A stretch of DNA of 7,855 nucleotides from QALR01 sp045646925 (lineage in GTDB: Bacteria > Bacillota > Clostridia > Oscillospirales > CAG-272). Below are positions 1 to 6,087 of the stretch, piece by piece. The notes beneath the pieces were generated by a model that saw only the letters and a program-made list of their open reading frames with translations, was not told the origin of the DNA and did no database searches. Where the stretch lies: the NCBI GenBank assembly GCA_045646925.1, contig JAZRLQ010000113.1:1-7855 (forward strand), written 5' to 3'. Each line of letters starts with the position of its first letter. The stretch's first letter is position 1. A program made the position numbers and the translations under genes.

Positions 1-65
1 GGATATTCTGGCGGGGAGCCCCCGCGGGCAATTGTCCATACACGGTGAAAACCGCAAGGAAATAC
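1..65. other. Structured spacer upstream of tRNA-Lys, identity unknown
   Basis: This edge segment has no recognisable gene. It can form two small hairpins. One has a GC-only 6-bp stem (11-16 GCGGGG with 20-25 CCCCGC, 3-nt loop). The other has a 4-bp stem (43-46 CGGT with 51-54 ACCG) closed by a GAAA tetraloop of the GNRA class. Neither is followed by a T tract, so neither looks like an intrinsic terminator. It may be pre-tRNA leader, rRNA-operon spacer, or the 3' tail of an RNA gene that begins outside the window. I do not recognise it as the 3' end of 16S or 23S rRNA, tmRNA or RNase P RNA. Confidence 0.35.
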
Positions 66-141
66 GTACCTTTAGCTCAGCTGGTAGAGCAACTGACTCT
101 TAATCAGTGGGTCCAGGGTTCGAATCCCTGAAGGTGCACCA
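66..141 (+). tRNA. tRNA-Lys, anticodon CUU
   Basis: The 76-nt cloverleaf folds completely. The acceptor stem pairs 66-72 (GTACCTT) with 131-137 (AAGGTGC), with one T-G wobble at the second pair. The D arm carries AGCTGGTAGA. The anticodon stem ACTGA/TCAGT closes the loop CTCTTAA, which places CTT at positions 34-36 and so reads AAG lysine codons. The T arm is CAGGG-TTCGAAT-CCCTG. The discriminator is A and the CCA end is encoded (139-141). Only 5 nt separate its 3' end from the 5S rRNA, so both probably come from one precursor. No convincing promoter is visible in the 65 nt upstream, so transcription probably starts outside the window. Confidence 0.97.
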
Positions 142-143
142 TT

Positions 144-262
<119 letters not shown>

Positions 263-265
263 ATC

Positions 266-300
266 AAAACCAAGTCAATCGACTTGGTTTTTTTCTTTTT
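266..300 (+). terminator. Intrinsic terminator after 5S rRNA
   Basis: A perfect 11-bp stem (266-276 AAAACCAAGTC with 281-291 GACTTGGTTTT) closes a 4-nt loop (AATC). It is followed by an almost uninterrupted T run to about 298. This is a classic Rho-independent terminator. It ends the tRNA-5S transcript just before the next promoter. Confidence 0.95.
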
Positions 301-303
301 CTG

Positions 304-332
304 TTGAAAATTTTCTTATGCTTTGTTATAAT
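304..332 (+). promoter_or_regulatory. Sigma-A promoter of the HAD-kinase-MATE operon
   Basis: The -35 box is TTGAAA (304-309). A 17-bp spacer separates it from a consensus -10 TATAAT (327-332), which is preceded by TG one base upstream (324-325), the extended -10 signature. Transcription would start near 339, giving a leader of only about 30 nt. This is the best promoter in the window and lies directly after the 5S terminator. It suggests constitutive housekeeping expression. Confidence 0.88.
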
Positions 333-368
333 ACTACTGGTAATACATTCTGAAAAGGAGAAGATATC

Positions 369-974
369 ATGATAAAAAACGTGATTTTTGACTGCGGACA
401 GGTTCTGATCCGCTATAATGAGGTGGAGATCGCCGCTAACTTTACGGATGATGCCGCCGATGCCGAAATTTTGGGTAAGGTTGGTATGTCCAGAAAATAT
501 TGGGAATTCTTTGACCGGGGAACGCTTGAGGAAGCAGACTATCTTGCGCAGGTGAAAAAGGAGCTTCCCGAACATTTGCACACCGCTGTGGAAAAGTTGT
601 CGGAAGAATGGGTCAAGTGTTGTCCTTCCTTGCCAGGAATGGAAGAGATCGTTTGCGACGTGAAGAAGGCGGGCAAAAAGCTCTATCTGCTTTCCAATTT
701 TAATAAGCGCTTGCGCTACGAGCAGCATTATATTCCCGCGTTGAAATATTTCGATCATCTTGTGATTTCGGGTGAGATCAAGATGGCGAAGCCCGACAAG
801 GAAATTTACGAGTATCTGCTTTCCACATACGATCTCGTTCCCGATGAATGCATTTTCATCGACGATAATCCCGCAAATATCGCAATGGCAAATTCTCTCG
901 GTATTCACGGCTATTTGTTCGACTTCGACGTTCCCAAACTGCGCGAATATCTGAAAAAGGAAAATCTGATCTGA
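369..974 (+). CDS. HAD-superfamily phosphatase, YihX-like (subfamily IA)
   Basis: This is a 201-aa cytoplasmic hydrolase of the haloacid dehalogenase superfamily. All four HAD motifs are present: nucleophile motif I FDCGQVLI (Asp8), motif II LLSN (Ser109), motif III Lys141 in MAKPDKEIY, and motif IV FIDDNPANI (Asp165 and Asp166). A helical cap insertion occupies roughly residues 16-90. Motif I reads D-x-G-x-V, with Gly10 where most phosphatases have the general-acid Asp. That variant, together with the SNFN and DDNPANI forms, is typical of the E. coli YihX group, whose namesake is an alpha-D-glucose-1-phosphate phosphatase. Length fits the family. AAGGAG at 355-360 lies 8 nt before the ATG, and a strong promoter precedes it. 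It heads an apparent operon. The fold assignment is firm. The substrate is unknown; a sugar phosphate is a family-based guess. Confidence 0.9.
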   Translation: MIKNVIFDCGQVLIRYNEVEIAANFTDDAADAEILGKVGMSRKYWEFFDRGTLEEADYLAQVKKELPEHLHTAVEKLSEEWVKCCPSLPGMEEIVCDVKKAGKKLYLLSNFNKRLRYEQHYIPALKYFDHLVISGEIKMAKPDKEIYEYLLSTYDLVPDECIFIDDNPANIAMANSLGIHGYLFDFDVPKLREYLKKENLI

Positions 975-1003
975 ATTCATTGGAATAATAAGGAGCTTTT
1001 ACT

Positions 1004-1618
1004 ATGAAAATCATTACGATCAGCCGTGAATTCGGCTCCGGTGGGCGCGAGCTTGGAAAACGCCTTGCGGACGCGCTCGGCTTTGATTATTACGATAGCG
1101 AGATCATTTCCGCCGTTGCGAAAAACAGCGGATTGAGCGCGCGTTATGTGGAAACGCAATTGGACGATCACGGCTGGCAGAAATTCCCCGTGACCTTCCG
1201 CGGAACGATCGGCTCGTCCGCTTATATGCAGGCGAGTAAGGTTCAGCTTCTCGTCGAGCAAAAGAAGGTGATCGAAGAGATCGCCGCGCTCGGCAAGGAC
1301 TGTGTGATCGTCGGCAGAAACGCGGACGTTCTTTTGCAGAAATACGATCCGTTCAAAATTTTCGTTTGCGCGGAAACGGAAGCAAAGCTTCTTCGTTGCA
1401 AGGAGCGCGCTCCCGAAGGCGAAGCGCTGACGGACAAGGAGCTTCTTCGTCAGATGAAAGCGATCGACAAGCTTCGCGCGCAGACGAGAGAGATCCTTTC
1501 CGGATCCGAATGGGGCGATCCCGCCTCTTACCATCTGACCGTCAACACGAGCGGTTGGGAGATCAAGTCTCTCGTTTCCGCGGTTGCCGATTTTGCGACG
1601 GCTTGGTTTTCGAAATAA
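1004..1618 (+). CDS. Cytidylate kinase-like P-loop protein
   Basis: This 204-aa protein belongs to the cytidylate-kinase-like P-loop family, which is distinct from canonical Cmk. The N-terminal signature ITISREFGSGGRELGKRLA (residues 4-22) is the family form of the P loop, with Arg15 where the Walker A lysine normally sits. A second conserved strand, VIVGRNADVLL (101-111), and the lid/C-terminal block DKLRAQTREILSGSEWGD then NTSGWEI (155-187) also match. The YY-containing stretch that relatives usually carry just after DK-R is here replaced by AQTREIL, a mild divergence. The family is expected to transfer phosphate from ATP to a nucleotide-like acceptor, but most members lack biochemical proof. 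AAGGAG (990-995) lies 8 nt before the ATG. The gap to the HAD gene is 29 nt and to the MATE gene 12 nt, supporting one transcript. The family call is confident; CMP as substrate is not. Confidence 0.88.
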   Translation: MKIITISREFGSGGRELGKRLADALGFDYYDSEIISAVAKNSGLSARYVETQLDDHGWQKFPVTFRGTIGSSAYMQASKVQLLVEQKKVIEEIAALGKDCVIVGRNADVLLQKYDPFKIFVCAETEAKLLRCKERAPEGEALTDKELLRQMKAIDKLRAQTREILSGSEWGDPASYHLTVNTSGWEIKSLVSAVADFATAWFSK

Positions 1619-1630
1619 CGGAGGATTTCT

Positions 1631-2965
1631 ATGGCAATTCAGCTTTCTGACCACTTTACTTATAAAAAGCTTTTGAAATTCACCTTGCCGTCGATCGCTA
1701 TGATGATCTTTACGTCGATCTACGGCGTTGTGGACGGATTTTTCGTCTCCAATTTTGCGGGGGATATCCCCTTCAAAGCCGTCAATCTGATCATGCCTTT
1801 TCTGATGATCTTCGGTACGGTCGGCTTTATTTTCGGCACGGGCGGTACCGCCATCGTCGCCAATATTCTCGGCGAGGGCGATAAGGAAAAAGCGAACCGC
1901 TATTTCTCGCTTTTCGTCCGTGTGGCGTTTGTTCTCGGCGTTTTCTTTGCGGCTATCGGCATGATCTTCATTCGCCCCATGGCTATTTTTCTTGGCGCGA
2001 CGGGGGAATTGCTCGAAAATTGCGTGGTTTACGGACGTATTGTTCTGATCGCGCTACCTTTTCTCGTTCTGCAATTTTTGTTCCAGAGCTTTTTCGTTGC
2101 CGCGGAGAAGCCGAAAATGGGGCTTTTCGTGATCGTTGCCGCAGGCGTGACGAATATGGTATTGGACGCCGTTTTGGTGACGACCTTGCCGCAGGAATAC
2201 AGACTCATCGGCGCGGCGATCGCGACGGCAATGAGCCAATTCGTCGGCGGCTTCGTTCCATTCGTTTATTTCTCGCGCAAGAATACGAGCCTTTTCCGAC
2301 TCGGAAAAACGAAATTCGACTTGAGAGCGATCGGAAAGGCTTGTGTGAACGGCTCATCCGAATTTATGAGCAACGTATCCATGAGTCTGATCGGTATGCT
2401 CTATAATATCCAGCTTCTGAAGTACGCGGGAGAGGACGGTATCGCGGCGTACGGCGTCATGATGTACGTCAGCTTCATTTTCGCCGCCGTGTTCATCGGC
2501 TATTCCATCGGTACCGCGCCCATCATCAGTTATCATAACGGCGCCGGCAACCACAAGGAGCTGAAGGGCATTCTGCGCAAAAGTCTGGTCATTCTCGGCG
2601 TGGGCGGCTTGTCCATGCTTGCCGTGGCGGAGCTGCTTGCGCGTCCGCTCGCGATGATCTTCGTCAGCTATAGCGAAAGCCTCATGACGATGACGGTAGA
2701 CGGCTTCCGTATTTTTGCGTTCGCATTTATTTTCATGGGATTTGCGATCTTCGGCTCGGGCTTCTTTACCGCGCTCAACGATGGACTGATCTCGGCGCTC
2801 ATCTCCTTTTTGCGCTCCCTCGTATTTCAGGTCGGCGCGGTGCTGATTCTGCCGACGTTCATGGAGCTTGACGGCGTTTGGATCTCAGTCGTCATCGCGG
2901 ATTTTATGGCGATGAGCTTGTCTTTTCTGTTTATGGCGATCAAAAGAAAGAAATATCATTACTGA
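1631..2965 (+). CDS. MATE-family multidrug/solute efflux transporter
   Basis: This 444-aa integral membrane protein has about 12 hydrophobic helices in two six-helix halves, the usual size for MATE exporters, which antiport cations for drugs or metabolites. Helix 1 contains FTLPSIAMMIFTSIYGVVDGFFVSNFAG (17-44), the family entry motif. The second half opens with GSSEFMSNVSMSLIGMLYN (241-259). Further signatures are GTAPIISYHNGAGNHKELK (294-312) and FFTALNDGLISALISFLRS (378-396). Charged loops such as GEGDKEKANR (81-90) follow the MATE pattern, and the C terminus ends in a basic KRKK tail. It resembles the MepA-like branch. CGGAGG (1619-1624) lies 6 nt before the ATG, 12 nt after the upstream kinase gene. 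No regulator gene is adjacent, which argues against a dedicated drug-inducible system. The exported substrate cannot be inferred. Confidence 0.94.
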   Translation: MAIQLSDHFTYKKLLKFTLPSIAMMIFTSIYGVVDGFFVSNFAGDIPFKAVNLIMPFLMIFGTVGFIFGTGGTAIVANILGEGDKEKANRYFSLFVRVAFVLGVFFAAIGMIFIRPMAIFLGATGELLENCVVYGRIVLIALPFLVLQFLFQSFFVAAEKPKMGLFVIVAAGVTNMVLDAVLVTTLPQEYRLIGAAIATAMSQFVGGFVPFVYFSRKNTSLFRLGKTKFDLRAIGKACVNGSSEFMSNVSMSLIGMLYNIQLLKYAGEDGIAAYGVMMYVSFIFAAVFIGYSIGTAPIISYHNGAGNHKELKGILRKSLVILGVGGLSMLAVAELLARPLAMIFVSYSESLMTMTVDGFRIFAFAFIFMGFAIFGSGFFTALNDGLISALISFLRSLVFQVGAVLILPTFMELDGVWISVVIADFMAMSLSFLFMAIKRKKYHY

Positions 2966-2977
2966 ATCCATTGATGT

Positions 2978-2983
2978 GAGAGG
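2978..2983 (+). promoter_or_regulatory. Shine-Dalgarno that decides the 2990 start
   Basis: GAGAGG sits at 2978-2983. It directly abuts an in-frame ATG at 2984, which is too close for initiation. It is 6 nt from a second in-frame ATG at 2990. The second ATG is therefore the likely start, trimming two residues (Met-Tyr) from the longest reading. Confidence 0.75.
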
Positions 2984-2989
2984 ATGTAT

Positions 2990-3451
2990 ATGGAAACGAA
3001 AACGTTTAACCGAAAATTCTTTTGCCGGGAGTGCTACGGCGGCATTGGTCTGATTTTATTGATCACTGTGGCGTTGGTCGTTTACACGATCTTGCGCGGA
3101 TATTGGAACGTCGTGGGCATAGCTTTGACGGTCTTCGCGTTGGTGCTTGTGCTGATCATGGGCATATTCAACAGAGAAGATGATATTACCGTTGACTACG
3201 TCACAAGAGAAGTGCGGTCCAATATCAAATTGGATGAAAAAACGATCTGTGTTCCCTTCGATTCGATCGTGAACGTCTACGTATACGACGCCGATCAGTT
3301 GAAAAAAGAGGTCAAATTAAAGAAATATCCCCCGAAAACCTTGGTGATCGAGAAAGCGTATAACAAGGCGTACATTCCTCTCCGATTTTTTGATGAGGAA
3401 ACGATCCGCGCTTTGATTCGGGAATTGCAGAAAGCGAGGGGGAGCGTATGA
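2990..3451 (+). CDS. Two-helix membrane protein with probable PH-like cytoplasmic domain
   Basis: This 153-aa protein is not a family I can name with certainty. After a short basic N terminus (residues 1-15) come two hydrophobic helices (about 18-36 and 40-60) separated by a tight turn (RGYWN), forming a membrane hairpin. Residues 64-149 are soluble and alternate beta-like strands (ITVDYVTREVRSNI, KTICVPFDSIVNVYVYD, KTLVIEKAYNKAYIPLRFF) before ending in a charged helix (DEETIRALIRELQKAR). Two helices followed by a small beta domain ending in 'IP-x-R-x-F' and a helix is the arrangement seen in YcxB-like and other bacterial PH-domain membrane proteins, so I infer that fold. It follows the MATE gene by 24 nt and overlaps the next gene by 4 nt (ATGA), so it is probably co-translated with it. 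Function is unknown; a membrane-sensing or scaffolding partner is speculation. Confidence 0.8.
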   Translation: METKTFNRKFFCRECYGGIGLILLITVALVVYTILRGYWNVVGIALTVFALVLVLIMGIFNREDDITVDYVTREVRSNIKLDEKTICVPFDSIVNVYVYDADQLKKEVKLKKYPPKTLVIEKAYNKAYIPLRFFDEETIRALIRELQKARGSV

Positions 3452-3831
3452 AACGATTGAACCGATCCATGCTGATCGGATGGGGCGTTGCGTTGTGCGC
3501 GTTTTCCTTCTTGTACGAATACGTGATCGCGGATAAAAATGTCATCTTCACGGTTGGCATTATGCTTTTTGATATCGTATGGCTTGGATTAAACCTTTTC
3601 TATTTGTTCTTTCTCGAAAATGAAAAGATGTTCAAATCCGCCGTTAATGCGATTTTGGGATGTCTTGTGTATTTTTCGGGGCTCTCCGGATTGGTGCTGA
3701 TGTTTGCGGAAGAATACGCAAGCGCTCAGATTCTTTTAAAAAGTCTGGAAACCTTGGTTTATCTGGGGCCGATGATCATCATTCTGTTGCCGATTTTTCG
3801 TTTCGTTTTTCAGCTTTTGGATCAAATGTAA
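3448..3831 (+). CDS. Small four-helix membrane protein, unknown function
   Basis: This 127-aa, strongly hydrophobic protein is not recognised. Four likely transmembrane helices lie near residues 8-28, 32-56, 64-86 and 101-124. The first loop carries EYVIADK and a charged segment LENEKMFKSA (56-65) joins helices 2 and 3, so both termini probably lie on the same side; the basic start MKRLNR suggests that this is the cytoplasm. There is no signal peptide cleavage site or soluble domain. Its ATG overlaps the stop of the upstream membrane protein (ATGA at 3448-3451), and the purine-rich ribosome site GAGGGGGAG (3436-3444) lies inside that gene. This implies translational coupling and equal expression of the pair. 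The gene is last in the operon and is followed within 11 nt by a strong terminator. It may act with the PH-like protein, but no function can be assigned. Confidence 0.82.
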   Translation: MKRLNRSMLIGWGVALCAFSFLYEYVIADKNVIFTVGIMLFDIVWLGLNLFYLFFLENEKMFKSAVNAILGCLVYFSGLSGLVLMFAEEYASAQILLKSLETLVYLGPMIIILLPIFRFVFQLLDQM

Positions 3832-3841
3832 AATGAATGAG

Positions 3842-3886
3842 AAAACCTCCCTTTGCGAGCAGCTTGGCTTCGTGAAGGGAGGTTTT
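3842..3886. terminator. Shared bidirectional terminator between convergent genes
   Basis: A long inverted repeat fills the 58-nt gap between the convergent stop codons. 3842-3853 (AAAACCTCCCTT) pairs perfectly with 3875-3886 (AAGGGAGGTTTT). The stem extends inward through 3859/3869 with G-T wobbles, leaving a 9-nt loop. Read on plus, the stem ends in TTTT then GACTTATTTC. Read on minus, it ends in TTTT then CTCATTCATTTT. The A/T flanks let it terminate both the membrane-protein operon and dxs. Confidence 0.9.
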
Positions 3887-3889
3887 GAC

Positions 3890-5722
3890 TTATTTCGAGA
3901 GCTTCTGGAACGTGATCGCGAGCTGCTGCTTTGTGAATCCGCAGATGCGGAAAAGATCGCCAAGATCGCCGTGTTCGATGAAATCGGGGATCGCGTGAAC
4001 GGTCACGTTTTTGTTGCGCAGATGAGAAGCGATCTTTTGCGCGAAGCCGCCGTGAACGTAGTTTTCCTCGAGGATATAGACGTTCTTGGCGTTTTCGGTC
4101 AAGGATAGGATCTCTTTGATCGGGATGGGAAAGACTTTGCAAAGCTTGATCAGACCGATATTTTTGCCGGAAAGCGCAATGGCTTCGGCGGCGTTTTTCG
4201 CCAGTCTGCCCGCCGTGATGACGACGGTCTTTGTTTTCTTGATATTTTCGGAATAAGTAAGAATATTATGGAGCGGGATCATTTGCATGGGAGGTGCGTA
4301 CGCCTCGTATTTTCCCTTTGGATAACGGATGACGGAGATCTTTTCGCTCGCGAGCGCGGAGGAAAAGGCTCGCTCCAGCTCGACGTCGGTCTCGGGCATA
4401 TAAATTTCCGTGTTCGGAATGGATGAGAAGAGCGCGTAATCGAAAATTCCCTGATGCGTGATACCGTCTCCGGGAACGAGCCCCGCGCGGTCGATCATGA
4501 GAACGAGCGGGAGCTTCTGTATCGCGATATCGTGGGAGATCTGATCGTACACACGCTGAGCGAACGTGGAATACAGAAAGACCACGGGCGTAAGTCCGCT
4601 TGCGGAAAGCCCTCCCGCGAACGTGACGGCGTGCTCCTCTGCGATGCCAACGTCGAAGAAGCGGTCGGGGAATTTCTCCGAAAATTCTCTGAGCCCCGTA
4701 CCGTCGCGCATGGCGGCGGTGATGGCGCAGATGCGCGGATCGTTTTCTGCCTGCCTGCAGAGGATCTTGCCTGCCTTCGCAGAATTGTCGTCTGCGTGGA
4801 GAGCGGGGATTCCTTTTTCGGGATCGAAGGCCCCCGTGGAGTGATATCGATCGGGCATATCCTCGGAGAAGGTGTAGCCGCGCCCCTTTTTCGTTACCAT
4901 GTGAACGATGCAGCAGGCGTGCTTACTTTTCGCTTCCTCCAGAACGATATCCATTTTATTGAAATTATGTCCGTCCACGGGACCGAGATAGATGAGCCCC
5001 AGCTCCTCGAAAATATTGTTCATGGCGAAGAAGCGCTTCGCGGAGTCCTTCAGCTTTTTACTGCCCGTCAGCAAGGGGGGGCCGATCAGCGGGACCTTTT
5101 TCAGAAGCTTTTCCGTATCCTTTTTCAATTGATAATAACGTTTGCTGGTTCGGATGTGGGAAAGATAGTCGTGCAGACCGCCGATGTTGCGGGAGATGGA
5201 CATATCATTGTCGTTGAGTATGATGATGAGATTGAGATTCTTTTCCGCGCAGTTATTGAGCGCCTCGTAGATCATGCCGTTCGTGAGCGATCCGTCTCCG
5301 ACGACCGCGACGGCGTAATGATCGTTGCCCATGAGCTTGTTGGCTTGCGCTATGCCGAGCGCCGCCGAGATCGAGGAGCCGCTGTGTCCCTCGGTGAAGA
5401 CGTCGTGCGGACTTTCTTCTCTGTTGGTGAAGCCGGAAACACCGCCTTGCTTGCGGAGCGTATGGAATCGGTCGTATCGTCCCGTCAGAAGCTTGTGCGC
5501 GTAGCATTGATGGCTGACGTCGAAAATGATCTTGTCCTCGGGAGAATGAAAATGTCGGTGGAGGGCGATCGTCGCCTCCGTCATTCCGAGATTTGAGGCG
5601 AGATGGCCGCCGTTTGCGGAAACGGTATCTATGATCTTGGTTCGTATTTCCGATGCAAGAATGTGTAATTCTTCCGCAGAATATCCGCGGATATCCTCGG
5701 GAGATTGAATATGTTCGAGCAT
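3890..5722 (-). CDS. dxs: 1-deoxy-D-xylulose-5-phosphate synthase
   Basis: This is the thiamine-diphosphate enzyme that joins pyruvate and glyceraldehyde 3-phosphate into DXP, the first step of the MEP isoprenoid pathway and a precursor of thiamine and pyridoxal. It is 610 aa, close to the usual 620. Motifs in order are GGHLASNLG (His40), DVSHQCYAHKLLTGR (His71), the ThDP/Mg site GDGSLTNGMIYEALNN to LNDNDMSIS (142-177, Asn170), the catalytic glutamate in GIAEEHAVTFAGGL (Glu362), YSTFAQRVYDQISHDIAIQKLP (384-405), DRAGLVPGDGITHQG (411-425) and the C-terminal LEENYVHGGF (551-560). Small departures include DVSHQ for DVGHQ and GHSGSSIS for GHSSTSIS. The start follows AAGGA 8 nt upstream; an ATG 9 nt earlier abuts that site and is disfavoured. 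Stop is TAA. The gene has its own promoter and terminator. Confidence 0.97.
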   Translation of the reverse strand: MLEHIQSPEDIRGYSAEELHILASEIRTKIIDTVSANGGHLASNLGMTEATIALHRHFHSPEDKIIFDVSHQCYAHKLLTGRYDRFHTLRKQGGVSGFTNREESPHDVFTEGHSGSSISAALGIAQANKLMGNDHYAVAVVGDGSLTNGMIYEALNNCAEKNLNLIIILNDNDMSISRNIGGLHDYLSHIRTSKRYYQLKKDTEKLLKKVPLIGPPLLTGSKKLKDSAKRFFAMNNIFEELGLIYLGPVDGHNFNKMDIVLEEAKSKHACCIVHMVTKKGRGYTFSEDMPDRYHSTGAFDPEKGIPALHADDNSAKAGKILCRQAENDPRICAITAAMRDGTGLREFSEKFPDRFFDVGIAEEHAVTFAGGLSASGLTPVVFLYSTFAQRVYDQISHDIAIQKLPLVLMIDRAGLVPGDGITHQGIFDYALFSSIPNTEIYMPETDVELERAFSSALASEKISVIRYPKGKYEAYAPPMQMIPLHNILTYSENIKKTKTVVITAGRLAKNAAEAIALSGKNIGLIKLCKVFPIPIKEILSLTENAKNVYILEENYVHGGFAQKIASHLRNKNVTVHAIPDFIEHGDLGDLFRICGFTKQQLAITFQKLSK

Positions 5723-5730
5723 AAGATCCA

Positions 5731-5738
5731 TCCTTTCT
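5731..5738 (-). promoter_or_regulatory. Shine-Dalgarno that decides the dxs start
   Basis: On the minus strand AGAAAGGA ends 8 nt before the ATG at 5722. A competing in-frame ATG at 5731-5729 overlaps the end of this site and encodes Met-Asp-Leu before the chosen start. The MLEHIQSPED start also matches the usual N terminus of DXS (M-L-x-x-I-x-SPED). Confidence 0.78.
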
Positions 5739-5763
5739 GAAAATTTATTGCGAATCGTATGCA

Positions 5764-5796
5764 GCCCATCCGAAGCCGCTCGGACTCCGGATGAGC
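5764..5796 (-). other. Hairpin at the 5' end of the dxs leader
   Basis: CATCCG (5767-5772) pairs with CGGATG (5788-5793). Two further pairs lie beyond a C-A mismatch (5764-5765 with 5795-5796), and a short CC/GG pairing is possible inside. The predicted dxs transcript starts near 5801, so the stem would sit within about 5 nt of the 5' end, where such stems can stabilise mRNA. It lacks the shape of a terminator (no T run) and I do not recognise a riboswitch class. In particular I see no thiamine-box core in the roughly 80-nt leader. Confidence 0.45.
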
Positions 5797-5807
5797 GATA
5801 TAGGAAC

Positions 5808-5836
5808 ATTCTACCACAGAAATACGCGAAAGTCAA
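5808..5836 (-). promoter_or_regulatory. Sigma-A promoter of dxs
   Basis: Read on the minus strand, the -35 is TTGACT (5836-5831), the spacer is exactly 17 bp, and the -10 is TAGAAT (5813-5808). TGG directly precedes the -10, the extended TGN form. Start is predicted near 5801, giving a leader of about 80 nt. The promoter begins 12 bp downstream of the 74-aa gene's stop codon, so dxs can be expressed independently or by read-through. Confidence 0.85.
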
Positions 5837-5847
5837 CGGGTTTGTTT

Positions 5848-6072
5848 TCAGATATCTTCTCCGCCGTATCTGCGATACCGCGCGGTAGCGGGAACGTCGA
5901 GAAGCTCTTCGTACGCTTCGGCTTCTTCGGCGCAAAGCGGAACGACGGGCGTATATCCCGTGCAATCGTTGACCGAGGCGGGACGGGTGCGGTCGACCGC
6001 GTTTTTCAGATGGTCGAGCGACTGTGCTTTCTTCAGTCTGGCGCGCGTGTTTTTGTTTTCGTCTCTTTTCAT
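5848..6072 (-). CDS. Uncharacterised 74-aa protein upstream of dxs
   Basis: This small protein is not recognised. Its N-terminal third is very basic (MKRDENKNTRARLKKAQ, then HLKNAVDRTR) and its C-terminal half is acidic (CAEEAEAYEELLDV), ending in ARYRRYGGEDI. Two cysteines, Cys37 and Cys47, bracket the segment CTGYTPVVPLC. No membrane helix or signal peptide is visible. The start is chosen because AGAAAGGA (6081-6088), the same site used by dxs, lies 8 nt upstream. An upstream extension to a TTG at 6207 has no such site and runs through the AT-rich control region. Coding status rests on the ribosome site, the protein-like composition and its position in a gap between dxs and typA. It may be co-transcribed with dxs. 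A promoter for it is not clear. Confidence 0.7.
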   Translation of the reverse strand: MKRDENKNTRARLKKAQSLDHLKNAVDRTRPASVNDCTGYTPVVPLCAEEAEAYEELLDVPATARYRRYGGEDI

Positions 6073-6087
6073 ACGCTGATCCTTTCT

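Noticed and set aside
4..9. TATTCT as the -10 of a promoter for tRNA-Lys
   Set aside because: The -35 would lie off the window, so it cannot be tested here; one hexamer is too weak to annotate.
264..980. A 238-codon minus-strand frame antisense to the HAD gene and the 5S terminator
   Set aside because: It runs across a strong terminator and promoter and opposes a clear HAD gene; no ribosome site or domain is visible.
977..1654. A 225-codon minus-strand frame antisense to the P-loop kinase gene
   Set aside because: It mirrors a gene with clear family motifs, and its translation is arginine-rich without recognisable structure.
4454..5596. A 380-codon open frame on the plus strand, antisense to dxs
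   Set aside because: dxs on the opposite strand is an unmistakable full-length gene with all catalytic motifs. The plus frame has no recognisable domain and no good ribosome site, and looks like a by-product of codon bias.
5723..5965. N-terminal extension of dxs by about 80 residues
   Set aside because: The extension is arginine-rich shadow sequence of the 74-aa gene in another frame, and it crosses the dxs promoter. DXS proteins start near M-L-x-x-I-x-SPED.
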